Assembly (NCBI GenBank): GCA_009993885.1 | Contig: JAACSN010000011.1 | Coordinates: 35,897 to 99,896, forward strand | Length of the DNA stretch: 64,000 nt | Source of the DNA: Alphaproteobacteria bacterium | GTDB taxonomy: Bacteria > Pseudomonadota > Alphaproteobacteria > Caedimonadales > UBA9215 | Direction: 5' to 3' | Part shown: positions 43,837 to 52,646 of the stretch, in pieces | How the letters are laid out: the number at the start of each line of letters is the position of its first letter | How positions within the stretch are numbered: the first letter of the stretch is position 1 | The notes under the pieces: model-generated | Database searches by the model: none | What the model saw: only the letters and a program-made list of their open reading frames with translations | Told to the model about the DNA's origin: nothing | Program-made: the position numbers and the translations under genes

Positions 43837-43914
43837 GAAAACAATACCTTTTTTATTTATCTTTTTGATCCTGTATATTGTAGGTCAAAAGCTACACTTA
43901 CATTATATCCATGT

Positions 43915-43944
43915 TTGAGAAAAAATATTAATAAATAGTAAATT
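43915..43944 (+). promoter_or_regulatory. Possible csrA promoter
   Basis: TTGAGA (43915-43920) and TAAATT (43939-43944) with an 18-base spacer form a plausible sigma70-type promoter toward csrA. Downstream, GGGGAGAACCC near 43980-43990 could fold with GGA in the loop, the usual form of a CsrA autoregulatory site. Both are weak predictions in a very AT-rich stretch. Confidence 0.3.
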
Positions 43945-44023
43945 TAAATTAATTTTATGATATATTTGTAAGAGTTGGTGGGGAGAACCCATTGCGTTTG
44001 TTATATTAATGAATAGATGAGCC

Positions 44024-44245
44024 ATGCTTTATATTGGACGAAAACAGGGTGAGAGCGTTGTGATAGCCGACCGAGTTCGGGTGACGGTGCTTGAGATCGT
44101 GGGAAAAACAGCAAAGCTCGGCTTTGAATTTCCGGCGGATATGCAAGTGCATCGAGAAGAAGTTTATCAACGTATTCAAGAGGAAAACAAAGCGGCGTCA
44201 CAAAGCTTTCATCTTCTTGCCGACCTTGAAAAAAAGAGGGGTTAG
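44024..44245 (+). CDS. csrA: Carbon storage regulator CsrA
   Basis: A 73-residue post-transcriptional regulator that binds GGA motifs in mRNA leaders. MLYIGRKQGESVVIAD, VTVLEIVGKTAKLGFEFP and VHREEVYQRI are conserved CsrA segments, including the C-terminal Arg-Glu-Glu region needed for RNA binding. It is first in a flagellar operon with an unknown gene, fliO and fliP. In other bacteria CsrA commonly controls flagellin and flagellar mRNAs; the position suggests the same here. Confidence 0.95.
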   Translation: MLYIGRKQGESVVIADRVRVTVLEIVGKTAKLGFEFPADMQVHREEVYQRIQEENKAASQSFHLLADLEKKRG

Positions 44246-44246
44246 C

Positions 44247-44600
44247 ATGGCCGCGGGTATTTCGGAAAAAATCAAAAAAATAGAAGAAGCTGTTGATATT
44301 ATTGAGAAATATCAAGAGAACTTGATCCATACCCTTGAGGAGGAAGAGCCCTTTGATTTGTCTTGTTTGTCTCCCCATTTGCGAGCAATGAACAGTTTGG
44401 CGCCCGAACTTCCCACCATGGATCCGACATTGAGGGCTCAAGTTCAAGAAGCCGTTGCGGCTTTTCGAAAATCCCTTGATACTTTGCTGGATACGGCCAA
44501 TCGGTATAAAGATAAGGTCGTTGACGAGACAAACAAAGCACGCGGTTATACCAAGAGTACTGCGGCTTATGCTAAGGCAAGTAACGGAGTCAATAACTAA
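44247..44600 (+). CDS. Helical hypothetical protein of the csrA-fliO operon
   Basis: A 117-residue protein, alpha-helical and acidic, beginning MAAGISEKIKKIEEAVDIIEKY. No family is recognised with certainty. It starts 1 base after csrA stops, and its stop overlaps fliO by 1 base, so it is translated with the flagellar genes. Size and helix pattern are compatible with a FlgN/FliT-like export chaperone, or a CsrA-associated factor, but this is only inference from position. Confidence 0.75.
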   Translation: MAAGISEKIKKIEEAVDIIEKYQENLIHTLEEEEPFDLSCLSPHLRAMNSLAPELPTMDPTLRAQVQEAVAAFRKSLDTLLDTANRYKDKVVDETNKARGYTKSTAAYAKASNGVNN

Positions 44601-44914
44601 TGCTACCGGATGAGTCTGTGCTTAGTATCGCCGCTTTGGGGAAATTGGTTTTCGGTTTGTTATCGGTTCTTGCCATTTTAGGTTTGTTGCTTTGGTTTTT
44701 AAAATTTTTGCAAAGAAAGAAATTAGTCTTTTCCGGATCGGGGAATGATTTAAAGATTTTGCAAACGACTCATTTGAGCCCTAAACAAAAACTCACCGTT
44801 GTGAATTGGCAGGACACTCAATATCTCATAGCGTTAACGACAGACGGTGGTTTTTTGTTAGATAAGAAACCGATAAAAATTGTTGATAAGACTAAAGAAA
44901 GAGCGCAAGGATGA
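44600..44914 (+). CDS. fliO: Flagellar biosynthetic protein FliO
   Basis: A 104-residue single-pass membrane protein: one helix at about residues 12-37, then a basic cytoplasmic tail (LKFLQRKK) and a small beta-rich domain (ILQTTHLSPKQKLTVVNW, a FliO/OrgA-like segment). FliO helps assemble FliP in the flagellar export gate. It overlaps fliP by 4 bases. Confidence 0.85.
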   Translation: MLPDESVLSIAALGKLVFGLLSVLAILGLLLWFLKFLQRKKLVFSGSGNDLKILQTTHLSPKQKLTVVNWQDTQYLIALTTDGGFLLDKKPIKIVDKTKERAQG

Positions 44915-45747
44915 TGACTCACCTAAAGGTAGCAGAGCGGCTTAAAGATCATAGTTATGCGGCACTTTTTTTAAGAAATATCGTTTTATTTTTGTTTCCG
45001 AAAACACCTCTTAAAAAGTTAGGGGCGGCCTTGTTTTTTTGTGCTGCTTTCGGGGGGCTTTTTGCGCCGGATGTGGCGGCTCAAAGTATCTCCTTTGATA
45101 TGGGAGAAAACAATAGCGCTTTGACAACCCGCCTTGTCCAATTTATTTTGCTGGTCACAGTGATCTCTTTAGCACCGTCAATTTTGTTGATGGTGACGTC
45201 TTTTACAAGGTTGATTGTTGTGTTTTCCTTTTTACGGAGCGCTCTTGGGATGCAACAATCCCCGCCAAATACAATCTTGGTGAGCCTTGCTCTCTTTTTA
45301 ACCCTCTTTATTATGGCGCCCACCTTTGAAAAAGCCTATGAAACGGGGGTTAAGCCTTTTATGGAAGAGCAAATTGACGAGAAACAAGCTTTTGAGCTTA
45401 TAGCGGAGCCTTTTCATGCTTTTATGCGTAAAAATACCCGTGAAAAAGAAATAGAACTATTCTCCGATATTGCTAAGTCGCAGGCTGTTGAAAAAGTCGA
45501 AGATATTCCGCTTAAAATTCTTGTACCTGCTTTTATGATCAGTGAATTGCGTCGCGCTTTTGAGATTGGTTTTCTCTTATTTCTACCCTTTGTCATTATT
45601 GACATGGTTGTGGCATCTGTCCTGATGTCCATGGGTATGATGATGTTGCCGCCTATGATGATTTCTTTACCTTTCAAGATTATTTTCTTTGTGTTGGTAG
45701 ACGGGTGGTATCTGATTGTTCAGAGCCTTGTTCGCGGTTTCGGTTAA
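44911..45747 (+). CDS. fliP: Flagellar export protein FliP
   Basis: FliP is the main ring-forming subunit of the flagellar type III export gate. The 278-residue protein has a signal-like helix near residues 33-58, then LVTVISLAPSILLMVTSFTR, SALGMQQSPPNTILVSLALF, and a C-terminal FLPFVIIDMVVASVLMSMGM and PFKIIFFVLVDGW, all strongly conserved. Its first 30 residues, before the hydrophobic start, are extra compared with most homologues. fliQ and fliR do not follow, so the export-gate genes are split. Confidence 0.95.
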   Translation: MMTHLKVAERLKDHSYAALFLRNIVLFLFPKTPLKKLGAALFFCAAFGGLFAPDVAAQSISFDMGENNSALTTRLVQFILLVTVISLAPSILLMVTSFTRLIVVFSFLRSALGMQQSPPNTILVSLALFLTLFIMAPTFEKAYETGVKPFMEEQIDEKQAFELIAEPFHAFMRKNTREKEIELFSDIAKSQAVEKVEDIPLKILVPAFMISELRRAFEIGFLLFLPFVIIDMVVASVLMSMGMMMLPPMMISLPFKIIFFVLVDGWYLIVQSLVRGFG

Positions 45748-45883
45748 TGCTTATTTCTCGTTTTTTTATAACGTTCACGCCAAAAATCCCTTCAATAAAT
45801 CAATGTCCTGTTTCTTTTTAGGTTGTGAGCGCTTTTTGTAAAGTTTTTTATGGCGTACTCTAAGAAAAACAGGGAGGATTTTT

Positions 45884-46534
45884 ATGCATTTTTTTATCTT
45901 ATTTTTTATCTTATTTTGCGGTTGTGAAACTTTTGCTTCGTTAGAGGAGGTCATTGATCCCTACGGAAAGGGGGAATTATTGCCCAAAAGGGCGATGTCA
46001 TTTGAATTGGATGAATCTGCCTTAAGTCTTCCGGACTCCGAATGCAAAAGAACCTTAGCGAGAACATTGATTAAAAATGACCGAAAGCTTATGTTTTATT
46101 TGAGTAAAAACAAAGGATTATCCTTTTCCGAGAAACTCTCTCATAGGCTTCAAGCCTTTCAATATGTTGTGGAATATTATAATTCTGAGTTTGAAACGTC
46201 GACCGAAACGCTTTTTCAATATGAAGAGAATTTTATTCCTCTTTTTCAATTCACAGGCGGTGATTGGATTCGCCTTCAGGGAGTTGTGTGCGGAAGTCAT
46301 GACAGTATGTGTTTTATTATTATGCCCGATAAGAAATTAAGGGCGGAATGTAGGGATAAGACGATCATATATGAAAGTTGTTTTGAAGAACCTTATTATC
46401 GTTTTTTAAGTAATAAAGAGAAAAAAATTAGGGGAGGAGGCAGTTCTATTGTGCCGCGTGATCAAAGGGAGCAAAGCGATCGCACGCCGCAGCCCCGTTC
46501 TTTACGAAAGAAGAAATATAGAGGCTCTCGGTAG
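45884..46534 (+). CDS. Exported hypothetical protein, 216 aa
   Basis: A 216-residue protein with a short hydrophobic leader (MHFFILFFILFCGCETFAS) that could be a signal peptide or, at FCGC, a lipobox. The body is polar with Cys at VVCGSHDSMC and ECRDK, possibly disulfide-bonded, and the last 30 residues are basic and Arg/Gln/Pro-rich. AGGGAGG precedes the ATG by 6 bases, a strong site. No family is recognised. It lies directly after the flagellar operon but probably has its own promoter. Confidence 0.7.
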   Translation: MHFFILFFILFCGCETFASLEEVIDPYGKGELLPKRAMSFELDESALSLPDSECKRTLARTLIKNDRKLMFYLSKNKGLSFSEKLSHRLQAFQYVVEYYNSEFETSTETLFQYEENFIPLFQFTGGDWIRLQGVVCGSHDSMCFIIMPDKKLRAECRDKTIIYESCFEEPYYRFLSNKEKKIRGGGSSIVPRDQREQSDRTPQPRSLRKKKYRGSR

Positions 46535-46636
46535 CAAACCTTTGTTAACGCATTTTTCCCCCTTTCTTAGAGAATTGTTAATTTTTCCCTTTTATACCTT
46601 AATGCACAAGCTGCATTAAAAAAATAGAGGGTGAAA

Positions 46637-46978
46637 ATGAAAGTTACAACTATTTTAGGAAGTTTTTTTATTATAGGGCTTTGCCGGGCTTCTCTTATTG
46701 TTAGTGAGTCGGATGGTGAAACAGGACAGCCGATGATGACGCCGTCGCCCTCCTTTGAAGATCTTTCAGGAGAGGGAGGAAGCTTGACCCCTCTTAGGTC
46801 TGAAAAAATCAAGAAAGAGCTTGCAAAAAAGTTTGCTAATATCTCGCCACGTACGGTTGAGGGCGTTAATGCAGAGGCTGCTGCCGTCAAAAAAGCTAAA
46901 GGTCACGGCAGTATCATCATACAAAAGATTGCAGCCGATTCTAAAAAATCCCCGAGGTTGTTCATCACGTCTCAATGA
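46637..46978 (+). CDS. Exported hypothetical protein, 113 aa
   Basis: A 113-residue protein with a signal peptide (MKVTTILGSFFIIGLCRAS) and a mature part that is first acidic and Ser/Pro/Gly-rich, then basic and helical (LRSEKIKKELAKKFANIS). An ATG at 46637 is preceded by AGAGG; a GTG at 46631 is the alternative. No domain is recognised. It follows another exported orphan by 102 bases. Confidence 0.6.
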   Translation: MKVTTILGSFFIIGLCRASLIVSESDGETGQPMMTPSPSFEDLSGEGGSLTPLRSEKIKKELAKKFANISPRTVEGVNAEAAAVKKAKGHGSIIIQKIAADSKKSPRLFITSQ

Positions 46979-47136
46979 TGAAATAGAGAGAGCTTAGTCC
47001 TTCTTAAACGGTTTTTTCTTACGCAAACGAGAAGCTTAATATCGCCTAAGAGGTGCGGGTAAATTCTGTTCCCTTGTTTTTTTTCACTAAATCCGCTATG
47101 ACTAGGGAAGATTTTTGAGAAGGATTTAGGAGTAGA

Positions 47137-48810
47137 ATGACCCAATATATTTACACCATGCAAGGCGTTAGTAAAAATTACCCCGGAGGCAAGCAAGTCA
47201 TCCGTGATATTTCCTTGTCTTTTATTCCGGGCGCTAAAATCGGTGTTATCGGTGTTAACGGTGCCGGTAAATCAAGTTTTATGAAAATTGTCGCAGGTAT
47301 TGATAAAGAATTCGGTGGTGAGGCTTGGGCTGCAGAAGGCACAACCATGGGGTATTTACCCCAAGAGCCAAATCTTGATCCCGCTTTGAGCGTAAAAGAA
47401 AATATTGAGGCCGGTATTAAAGGGTTCTCTTGCCTTTTAAAGCGCTTTGAAGAAATTAGTGCAAAGTTTGCTGAAGAAATGAGCGACGATGAGATGAATG
47501 CGCTTATTGAAGAGCAAGGGGAGCTGCAGGAACAAATCGAAGCTGCGGACGGTTGGGATTTAGATCGCCGCATTGAAATTGCTATGGATGCGTTGCGTTG
47601 TCCGCCGGCCGATGCCTCTGTTGAGAGGCTTTCGGGGGGAGAAAAGCGCCGTGTGGCTTTGTGTCGTTTGTTGATGCAACAACCTGATATTCTTTTGTTA
47701 GATGAACCGACTAACCACTTGGACGCCGAGTCCGTTTCCTGGTTAGATCAATATCTTCAAAATTATAAAGGCATGGTTATTCTGGTCACCCACGATCGTT
47801 ATTTCTTGGATAACGTTGTGGATTGGGTTCTTGAACTTGATCGCGGTGAGGGCATTCCCTTTAAGGGAAATTATTCGTCTTGGCTTGAGCAAAAGCAAAA
47901 GCGCCTTGCCCAAGAAGAAAAAGAAGAAGGCAATCGTCAAAAAACGATCTTACGAGAGCTTGAGTGGATTCGCCAATCACCAAAGGCAAGACAAGCAAAG
48001 AATAAGGCTCGTATACAATCCTATGATCAGTTGTTGAATCAGGATATGAATGAGAAAATGAAGACTGCTCAAATTATGATTCCGGCGGGCCCACGTTTGG
48101 GAAGCAATGTCATTGAATTTGAAAATGTGAGCAAAGCCTTTGGCGAAAAATTCCTCATTGATAATCTCTCTTTTAAAATGCCTCCGGGGGCTATTGTGGG
48201 TGTGATCGGGCCAAACGGAGCCGGAAAAACGACGCTTACAAAGATGATGACTAATAATGATAATCCCGATCAAGGGGATATCCGCATCGGAGAAACCGTT
48301 AAGATGGCTTATGTGGATCAAGTGCGTGATAATCTTGATGATGATAAAACCGTTTGGGAGGAAATCTCCGACGGCCTAGATGAAATCGAATTGGGCAAAG
48401 CAAAAATGCAAAGCCGAGCCTATTGCGGTCGTTTTAACTTTAAGGGCTCCGACCAGCAAAAGCGGATGGCGCAGCTATCCGGCGGAGAGCGTAACCGCGT
48501 TCATTTGGCCAAGATTTTAAAAAGTGGTGCCAACGTTATTCTTCTGGATGAGCCGACTAACGACCTTGATGTGGATACATTGCGCGCCCTTGAAGAAGCG
48601 CTCATTGATTTTGCCGGTTGTGCCGTTGTGGTAAGCCATGATCGTTGGTTCTTAGATCGTATCGCTACTCATATCCTTGCCTTTGAAGGGGATAGCCATG
48701 TGGAGTGGTTTGAGGGTAACTATGCAGACTACGAAGCAGATCGTAAGCGCCGCCTTGGGGATAACGCCGCTCAGCCGACACGTATTAAGTATAAGCCTTT
48801 AACACGTTAA
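47137..48810 (+). CDS. ettA: Energy-dependent translational throttle protein EttA
   Basis: A 557-residue ABC-F ATPase that binds the ribosomal E site and gates the first translation step according to ATP. Two ABC domains are present: Walker [10 protein letters not shown] and GPNGAGKTT, signature [11 protein letters not shown] and [11 protein letters not shown], Walker [14 protein letters not shown] and [12 protein letters not shown]. The linker between them and the EttA-type arm region are intact. Length and the [18 protein letters not shown] start match EttA rather than other ABC-F members. Confidence 0.95.
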   Translation: MTQYIYTMQGVSKNYPGGKQVIRDISLSFIPGAKIGVIGVNGAGKSSFMKIVAGIDKEFGGEAWAAEGTTMGYLPQEPNLDPALSVKENIEAGIKGFSCLLKRFEEISAKFAEEMSDDEMNALIEEQGELQEQIEAADGWDLDRRIEIAMDALRCPPADASVERLSGGEKRRVALCRLLMQQPDILLLDEPTNHLDAESVSWLDQYLQNYKGMVILVTHDRYFLDNVVDWVLELDRGEGIPFKGNYSSWLEQKQKRLAQEEKEEGNRQKTILRELEWIRQSPKARQAKNKARIQSYDQLLNQDMNEKMKTAQIMIPAGPRLGSNVIEFENVSKAFGEKFLIDNLSFKMPPGAIVGVIGPNGAGKTTLTKMMTNNDNPDQGDIRIGETVKMAYVDQVRDNLDDDKTVWEEISDGLDEIELGKAKMQSRAYCGRFNFKGSDQQKRMAQLSGGERNRVHLAKILKSGANVILLDEPTNDLDVDTLRALEEALIDFAGCAVVVSHDRWFLDRIATHILAFEGDSHVEWFEGNYADYEADRKRRLGDNAAQPTRIKYKPLTR

Positions 48811-48836
48811 AAAGCCGTTGTTCATCCGTAAGAGAG

Positions 48837-48866
48837 CCTCATTTCCCAAAGGAGTGAGGTTTTTTT
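48837..48866 (+). terminator. Rho-independent terminator after ettA
   Basis: CCTCA and TGAGG pair across a 13-base loop followed by seven T. Confidence 0.8.
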
Positions 48867-48946
48867 ATGTGTTTTTTTAAAGAGGGCGTGAGAAATCTTG
48901 CTTTTTATATGGGAAACGTTAAAAGAAGAAAAATTTTTCGACAAAA

Positions 48947-49175
48947 TGCCCGGATAGGTCTAATCCCACGGGATTATCGTCATCCGGGCCAAGTTGGGTA
49001 AGACACAAGCTCGAGGTTACAAGTCGATTGTGTCTTACTTTCGCATCCCGCAAGACAGGAATAAAGGGGATGCAAAACTCTAAGCGATGGTCAAGGTACG
49101 TACCTCAATCAACAGTTGCTAATATACATATGAGAAATGGAAAATCAATAGAAAAAAGCATGTTTTTCTTTTTTT
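48947..49175 (+). ncRNA. Candidate structured RNA after ettA (three hairpins plus T-run stem)
   Basis: The gap from 48867 to 49307 has no convincing gene. It holds three consecutive stems: GCCCGGAT/ATCCGGGC (48948-48989, with inner TAATCCC/GGGATTA-like pairing), GTAAGACACAA/TTGTGTCTTAC (about 48998-49038, perfect 11 bp, with inner TCGA/TCGA), and GCATCCC/GGGGATGC (about 49043-49073). A perfect palindrome GGTACGTACC follows near 49095, and GAAAAA/TTTTTC plus T-run at 49151-49175 looks like a terminator. The pattern suggests a small structured RNA, drawn here on the plus strand. I found no match to tmRNA, 6S or SRP RNA. Strand and ends are uncertain. Confidence 0.35.
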
Positions 49176-49307
49176 GCATTTCTAGGGGGTGTGTTTTTTC
49201 AAAAACGAGTGTCTGTAAAAAGGCTACGTTAGGTGTTAACCGGAGAGGCAGTTTTTTTTAAAATAGTAGGCTGAATGCAATTGGGCAGGTGTTTCTTGAG
49301 ACAAGCT

Positions 49308-50198
49308 TTAAGAATGCGCGTAGGTTTCAAATCGAGATCTTAAAAAGGCTTCTATATCTTTTTCTGTTTTTGTTTGAATTTCGTCTTCTCGTTTAACAAA
49401 GCAAACCCTAAAGGTTCGGCCTTCTTCATTGGGGAGAATTTCAACAAAATCTTCATTTTTTAGAAGGGAAAACTCCCTTACAATGCCAAGTATTCCAAGT
49501 CCTGCTCTTAAGGCCTCGAATTGCCCTAGGGGAGAATTAATTTGTAAAAGGGCATTTCTTTTTACCGAGGCATTTTCCGTATCTAAATACCAATCCAAGT
49601 TTACAGAAGAGTAAAGGCGTTCTGAAGAATAACCGATAAATTTATGGTTATCGAGATCCTTAGAGTCCTTTGGGAGGCCGTATTTTTCAATATAAGTTTT
49701 ATGAGCGTATAAGCGGCTATGGAGCTCTAAGATGACGGTTTGAGAGATGCCTTTTGTTTTGCTTTGAAAGGGTAAGATGCCAAAATCTTCTTGTGATTGT
49801 AAAATATCAGGCTTTTTTTGTGTGTTGATAACAACATTAATATTATTATTCATTTTGAGAAATTCGGCAATTTCTTTGGCTATAATAGAGCTGAGCGCCC
49901 CGTCGGTGGTGAGAATTTTGATTTTCTTTTCTTTTTTTTCAGAAAAGTCATGAGTCGTTAAGATGTTATCCAAATTTGCGACATTGGAGGCTATTTGGGC
50001 GAAAAAGCTTTCACCGTTTTCTGTTAAGGCAACCCCATAGCGTTTTCTTTTGATTAATTTTTTATTGAGGTGGGCTTCAAGAAGTTTGATGTGTTTGCTG
50101 ACACTTGCCGTATTAAGTCGTAAGGCTTCTGCGGCGCGGCCAATGTTGAGTTCTCGCGCAACATAATAAAAGATTCTTAGTTTTTCCAAGTCAAGCAT
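49308..50198 (-). CDS. LysR-family transcriptional regulator
   Basis: A 296-residue LysR-type regulator. The N-terminal winged helix (LEKLRIFYYVARELNIGRAAE, then ALRLNTASVSKHIKLLEAHL) is typical, followed by an effector-binding domain with a long strand-helix alternation. It is followed upstream by the RNase P RNA on the same strand and has no divergent target gene, so its regulon is unknown. The effector domain is Lys/Glu-rich and I cannot assign the inducer. Confidence 0.9.
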   Translation of the reverse strand: MLDLEKLRIFYYVARELNIGRAAEALRLNTASVSKHIKLLEAHLNKKLIKRKRYGVALTENGESFFAQIASNVANLDNILTTHDFSEKKEKKIKILTTDGALSSIIAKEIAEFLKMNNNINVVINTQKKPDILQSQEDFGILPFQSKTKGISQTVILELHSRLYAHKTYIEKYGLPKDSKDLDNHKFIGYSSERLYSSVNLDWYLDTENASVKRNALLQINSPLGQFEALRAGLGILGIVREFSLLKNEDFVEILPNEEGRTFRVCFVKREDEIQTKTEKDIEAFLRSRFETYAHS

Positions 50199-50240
50199 AT
50201 TCTTCTTATTCCCGTATAAGGTCGACAGAATAGTAAATGA

Positions 50241-50607
50241 AAGTATCGGAAGTCTATAAGCCGGGTTCTGTCCTGATAAAATCAGGGGCGATCATTTATC
50301 TAGGCCCTTTGTTACCGAAGGGCTCGAGCGACCTACCCGGATAACGATGCAGAAACACACCGTAATGTTATCCCTATTTGGTCTTGCTCCGGATGGGGTT
50401 TACCCTGCCATTCCTGTTACCAGCAATGCGGTGCGCTCTTACCGCACCATTTCACCCTTACCCCTATAAAGAGGCGGTATATTTTCTGTGGCACTTTCCC
50501 TAGGATTTCTCCCGCCGGACGTTATCCGGCATCCTTGTTTCTGTGGAGCCCGGACTTTCCTCGGTTTTGCCAAAAGACAAAAACGCGACCGCCCGACTTC
50601 CGATACT
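50241..50607 (-). ncRNA. rnpB: RNase P RNA, class A
   Basis: The minus strand contains the bacterial RNase P RNA core: the 5' P4 segment GAGGAAAGTCCGGGCTCCAC, the GAAAGTGCCACAGAAA region, GGTAAGGGTGAAATGG, CTGGTAACAGGAATGGCAGG, GTAAACCCCATCCGGAGC and the 3' P4 partner near ACAGAACCCGGCTTATAGAC. The ends pair: AGTATCGGAAGTC at the 5' end and GACTTCCGATACT at the 3' end (P1). The size, about 367 bases, is normal for a class A RNA. It is the catalytic RNA for tRNA 5'-end maturation. Confidence 0.95.
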
Positions 50608-50614
50608 CTTTTAG

Positions 50615-50644
50615 TATATACCGTTTTTTCTGACAAAAGGTCAA
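50615..50644 (-). promoter_or_regulatory. Putative rnpB promoter
   Basis: On the minus strand TTGACC (50639-50644) and TATATA (50615-50620) are separated by 18 bases. The -10 box lies 7 bases before the predicted RNA 5' end at 50607, which fits sigma70 geometry. Confidence 0.55.
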
Positions 50645-50780
50645 TGATTAAAACGATTCTTGGACTTTGAACCTCTTTCCGTATAAAGCATTTTTTCTGT
50701 TAATAATTTTCCGAATGCCCTGTATTTTTTATAAAGATTATGTTAGTTAAAATAAAAATAGTTTGAAAGTGAATTGCAAC

Positions 50781-51503
50781 GTGAAAGAACAATCAACTCC
50801 TTTACTTAATAAGAGGCCGTGTCATAAAGACGTAGGGTCTGAGAAGTTCTACGGCCGACGTATGGGACGCCCTTTACGAAAAGTGAGTCAGGACTTGATT
50901 GAACAATTTTTACCGTCGGTGACGTTTGATAAAACATTGATACAAGATCCCCATGCTGATTTTGATCAAGATGCAGAGGAATTATGGCTTGAAATCGGTT
51001 TTGGAGGCGGTGAGCATCTTTGCGGTCAAGCTCGTGCGAATCCTCAGGTGAATTTTCTAGGGGCTGAGGCCTTTATGAACGGTATTGCTTTAATGCTGCG
51101 AGAGCTTCTTGAAACGGGGATTGAGAATGTGCGACTTTGGCCGGAAGATGTACGTCCTTTGTTGGATAGCTTACCGAAAGAGAGTTTGTCTCGTGTTTTC
51201 TTGTTGTTTCCCGATCCATGGCCGAAAATGCGCCACCATAAGCGTCGTTTTGTTAATCCTAAAAACCTCGAGCGTTTAGCCTACTTGATGAAGCCCGGTG
51301 CTGAATTTCGTCTGGCAACGGATCATTCCGATTATCTTGAGTGGATGGTAGAGCACATGAAGGCAAGTAAAGACTTTACGGCACAATTTGATTGGGATAA
51401 CCTTCCGACAACGCGTCCCGAAGACTGGATTCCGACGCGCTATGAAACCAAGGCGCTTTCTCAAGGTGTGACCTGTACTTATATGACTTTTAAGCGCTTA
51501 TGA
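50781..51503 (+). CDS. trmB: tRNA (guanine-N7-)-methyltransferase
   Basis: TrmB methylates G46 of tRNAs. The protein shows GRRMGRPLRK near its start, EIGFGGGEHL for SAM binding, the family hallmark FPDPWPKMRHHKRRF and the C-terminal TRPEDWIPTRYETKA. Length is 240 residues. The start could be GTG at 50781 (chosen) or TTG at 50763; neither has a strong ribosome binding site. The gene stands alone between rnpB and hemH. Confidence 0.94.
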   Translation: MKEQSTPLLNKRPCHKDVGSEKFYGRRMGRPLRKVSQDLIEQFLPSVTFDKTLIQDPHADFDQDAEELWLEIGFGGGEHLCGQARANPQVNFLGAEAFMNGIALMLRELLETGIENVRLWPEDVRPLLDSLPKESLSRVFLLFPDPWPKMRHHKRRFVNPKNLERLAYLMKPGAEFRLATDHSDYLEWMVEHMKASKDFTAQFDWDNLPTTRPEDWIPTRYETKALSQGVTCTYMTFKRL

Positions 51504-51537
51504 TTTCAGGAGAGTTATTTTAAAAGAATCCGGCACG

Positions 51538-52635
51538 TTATTGCGGTTCACACGTATTCCCTCTAGGGGCGGCGGCGAGGTGCAAGAGTTTTGAGGGAGG
51601 ATTAATCCAATCTCCAAGGGATTCTTTTAAGAGTGCTGTAAAAAGATCAATGGCATCGCTGTTATCATTGAGGCAGGGAATTTGGGTAAAATGGGTTCCG
51701 CCGGCGTTTTCAAAAATCTTGCATCCTTCAATTTTAAGTTCCTCGAGGGTTTCAATACAATCGGAGGCAAAACCGGGTGCGATCACGGCTATTTTTTTCA
51801 GGCCTTCTTGAGCAAAGGCCTCAAGGGTCTTGTCCGTATAGGGCTGCAACCATTCCCGCGGCCCAAAACGAGATTGAAATGTTAAGAACAGGGGCGGGGC
51901 ATTTTCAGGCATGGCATCTTGTAGGGTATGGAAAGTTCTTTCACAAAATACCTTATAGGGATCTCCTTTTTCTATGTAGTCGACGGGCACGCCATGGAAG
52001 GAAACAAGGATTTTTTCAGGTTTCCAGTCCAGCGTTTTAAGGTGAGTGATGATGCTGTTTTTCAGGGCTTGGATATATTTCGGATGACATTCATAAGGAG
52101 GCGCAATACGTAGCGTCGGTTGACGTCTCATTTTCATAAGGCAACGAAAAACCTCATCGTTCACTGTCGCTGTTGTTGTGGCCGAGTATTGAGGGTAAAG
52201 GGACAAAATAACCAAGCGCGTGCAGCCTTTCTTTTCTAAGTCTTTGAAAGCTTTTTCAATATTCGGTTGTCCGTAGCGCATAGCCCAAGCGACTTCAATA
52301 TTATGATAGTCGGCAAAGGCGCTTTTTAATTTTTCTCCTTGTTTTCTTGTATAGTAGCGCAAAGGAGATTCATTTGTGTCTTTGCGCCAGACTGCTTTAT
52401 AGGCCTTGGCCGTTTTTCCGGGGCGAAAAGTTAAGATAAAGAGATTTAGAATGAGTTTCCAAAGAATAGGGTTAACTTCAATGACCCGTTGATCGGAGAG
52501 AAATTCTTTTAGGTAGCGGCGAACGGACAGGAAATCTGTTCCGTCAGGCGTGCCCAGATTCACAATGATAATACCCGTTTTCTCTTTTTCTTGGGCAAAC
52601 AGGTGAGACTGTTCGGGGAAAGATACGGAGGCCAT
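51538..52635 (-). CDS. hemH: Ferrochelatase
   Basis: HemH inserts Fe2+ into protoporphyrin IX, the last step of heme synthesis. IIIVNLGTPDG, YLKEFLSDQRVIE, WAMRYGQPNIE, SFHGVPVDYIEKGDPY (with the metal-binding His) and the FLTFQSRFGPREWLQPYTD block are all conserved. It has about 20 extra residues at each end compared with the shortest homologues (365 total). It begins 11 bases after the MBL gene on the same strand. Heme supply fits with cytochrome c maturation (ccmF). Confidence 0.95.
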   Translation of the reverse strand: MASVSFPEQSHLFAQEKEKTGIIIVNLGTPDGTDFLSVRRYLKEFLSDQRVIEVNPILWKLILNLFILTFRPGKTAKAYKAVWRKDTNESPLRYYTRKQGEKLKSAFADYHNIEVAWAMRYGQPNIEKAFKDLEKKGCTRLVILSLYPQYSATTTATVNDEVFRCLMKMRRQPTLRIAPPYECHPKYIQALKNSIITHLKTLDWKPEKILVSFHGVPVDYIEKGDPYKVFCERTFHTLQDAMPENAPPLFLTFQSRFGPREWLQPYTDKTLEAFAQEGLKKIAVIAPGFASDCIETLEELKIEGCKIFENAGGTHFTQIPCLNDNSDAIDLFTALLKESLGDWINPPSKLLHLAAAPRGNTCEPQ

Positions 52636-52646
52636 TTAGTTTTCTT

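Noticed and set aside
44091..44246. Earlier start for the gene after csrA
   Set aside because: The upstream part is csrA in another frame; the ATG at 44247 starts 1 base after the csrA stop.
48947..49175. tmRNA (including the two-piece alphaproteobacterial form)
   Set aside because: No TTCGAC/TTCGAAT T-arm, no alanine tag reading frame and no CCA-type end were visible.
49028..49261. Plus-strand ORF over the hairpin region
   Set aside because: It starts inside a hairpin, has low-complexity Phe/Lys runs and no ribosome binding site, so RNA structure explains the sequence better.
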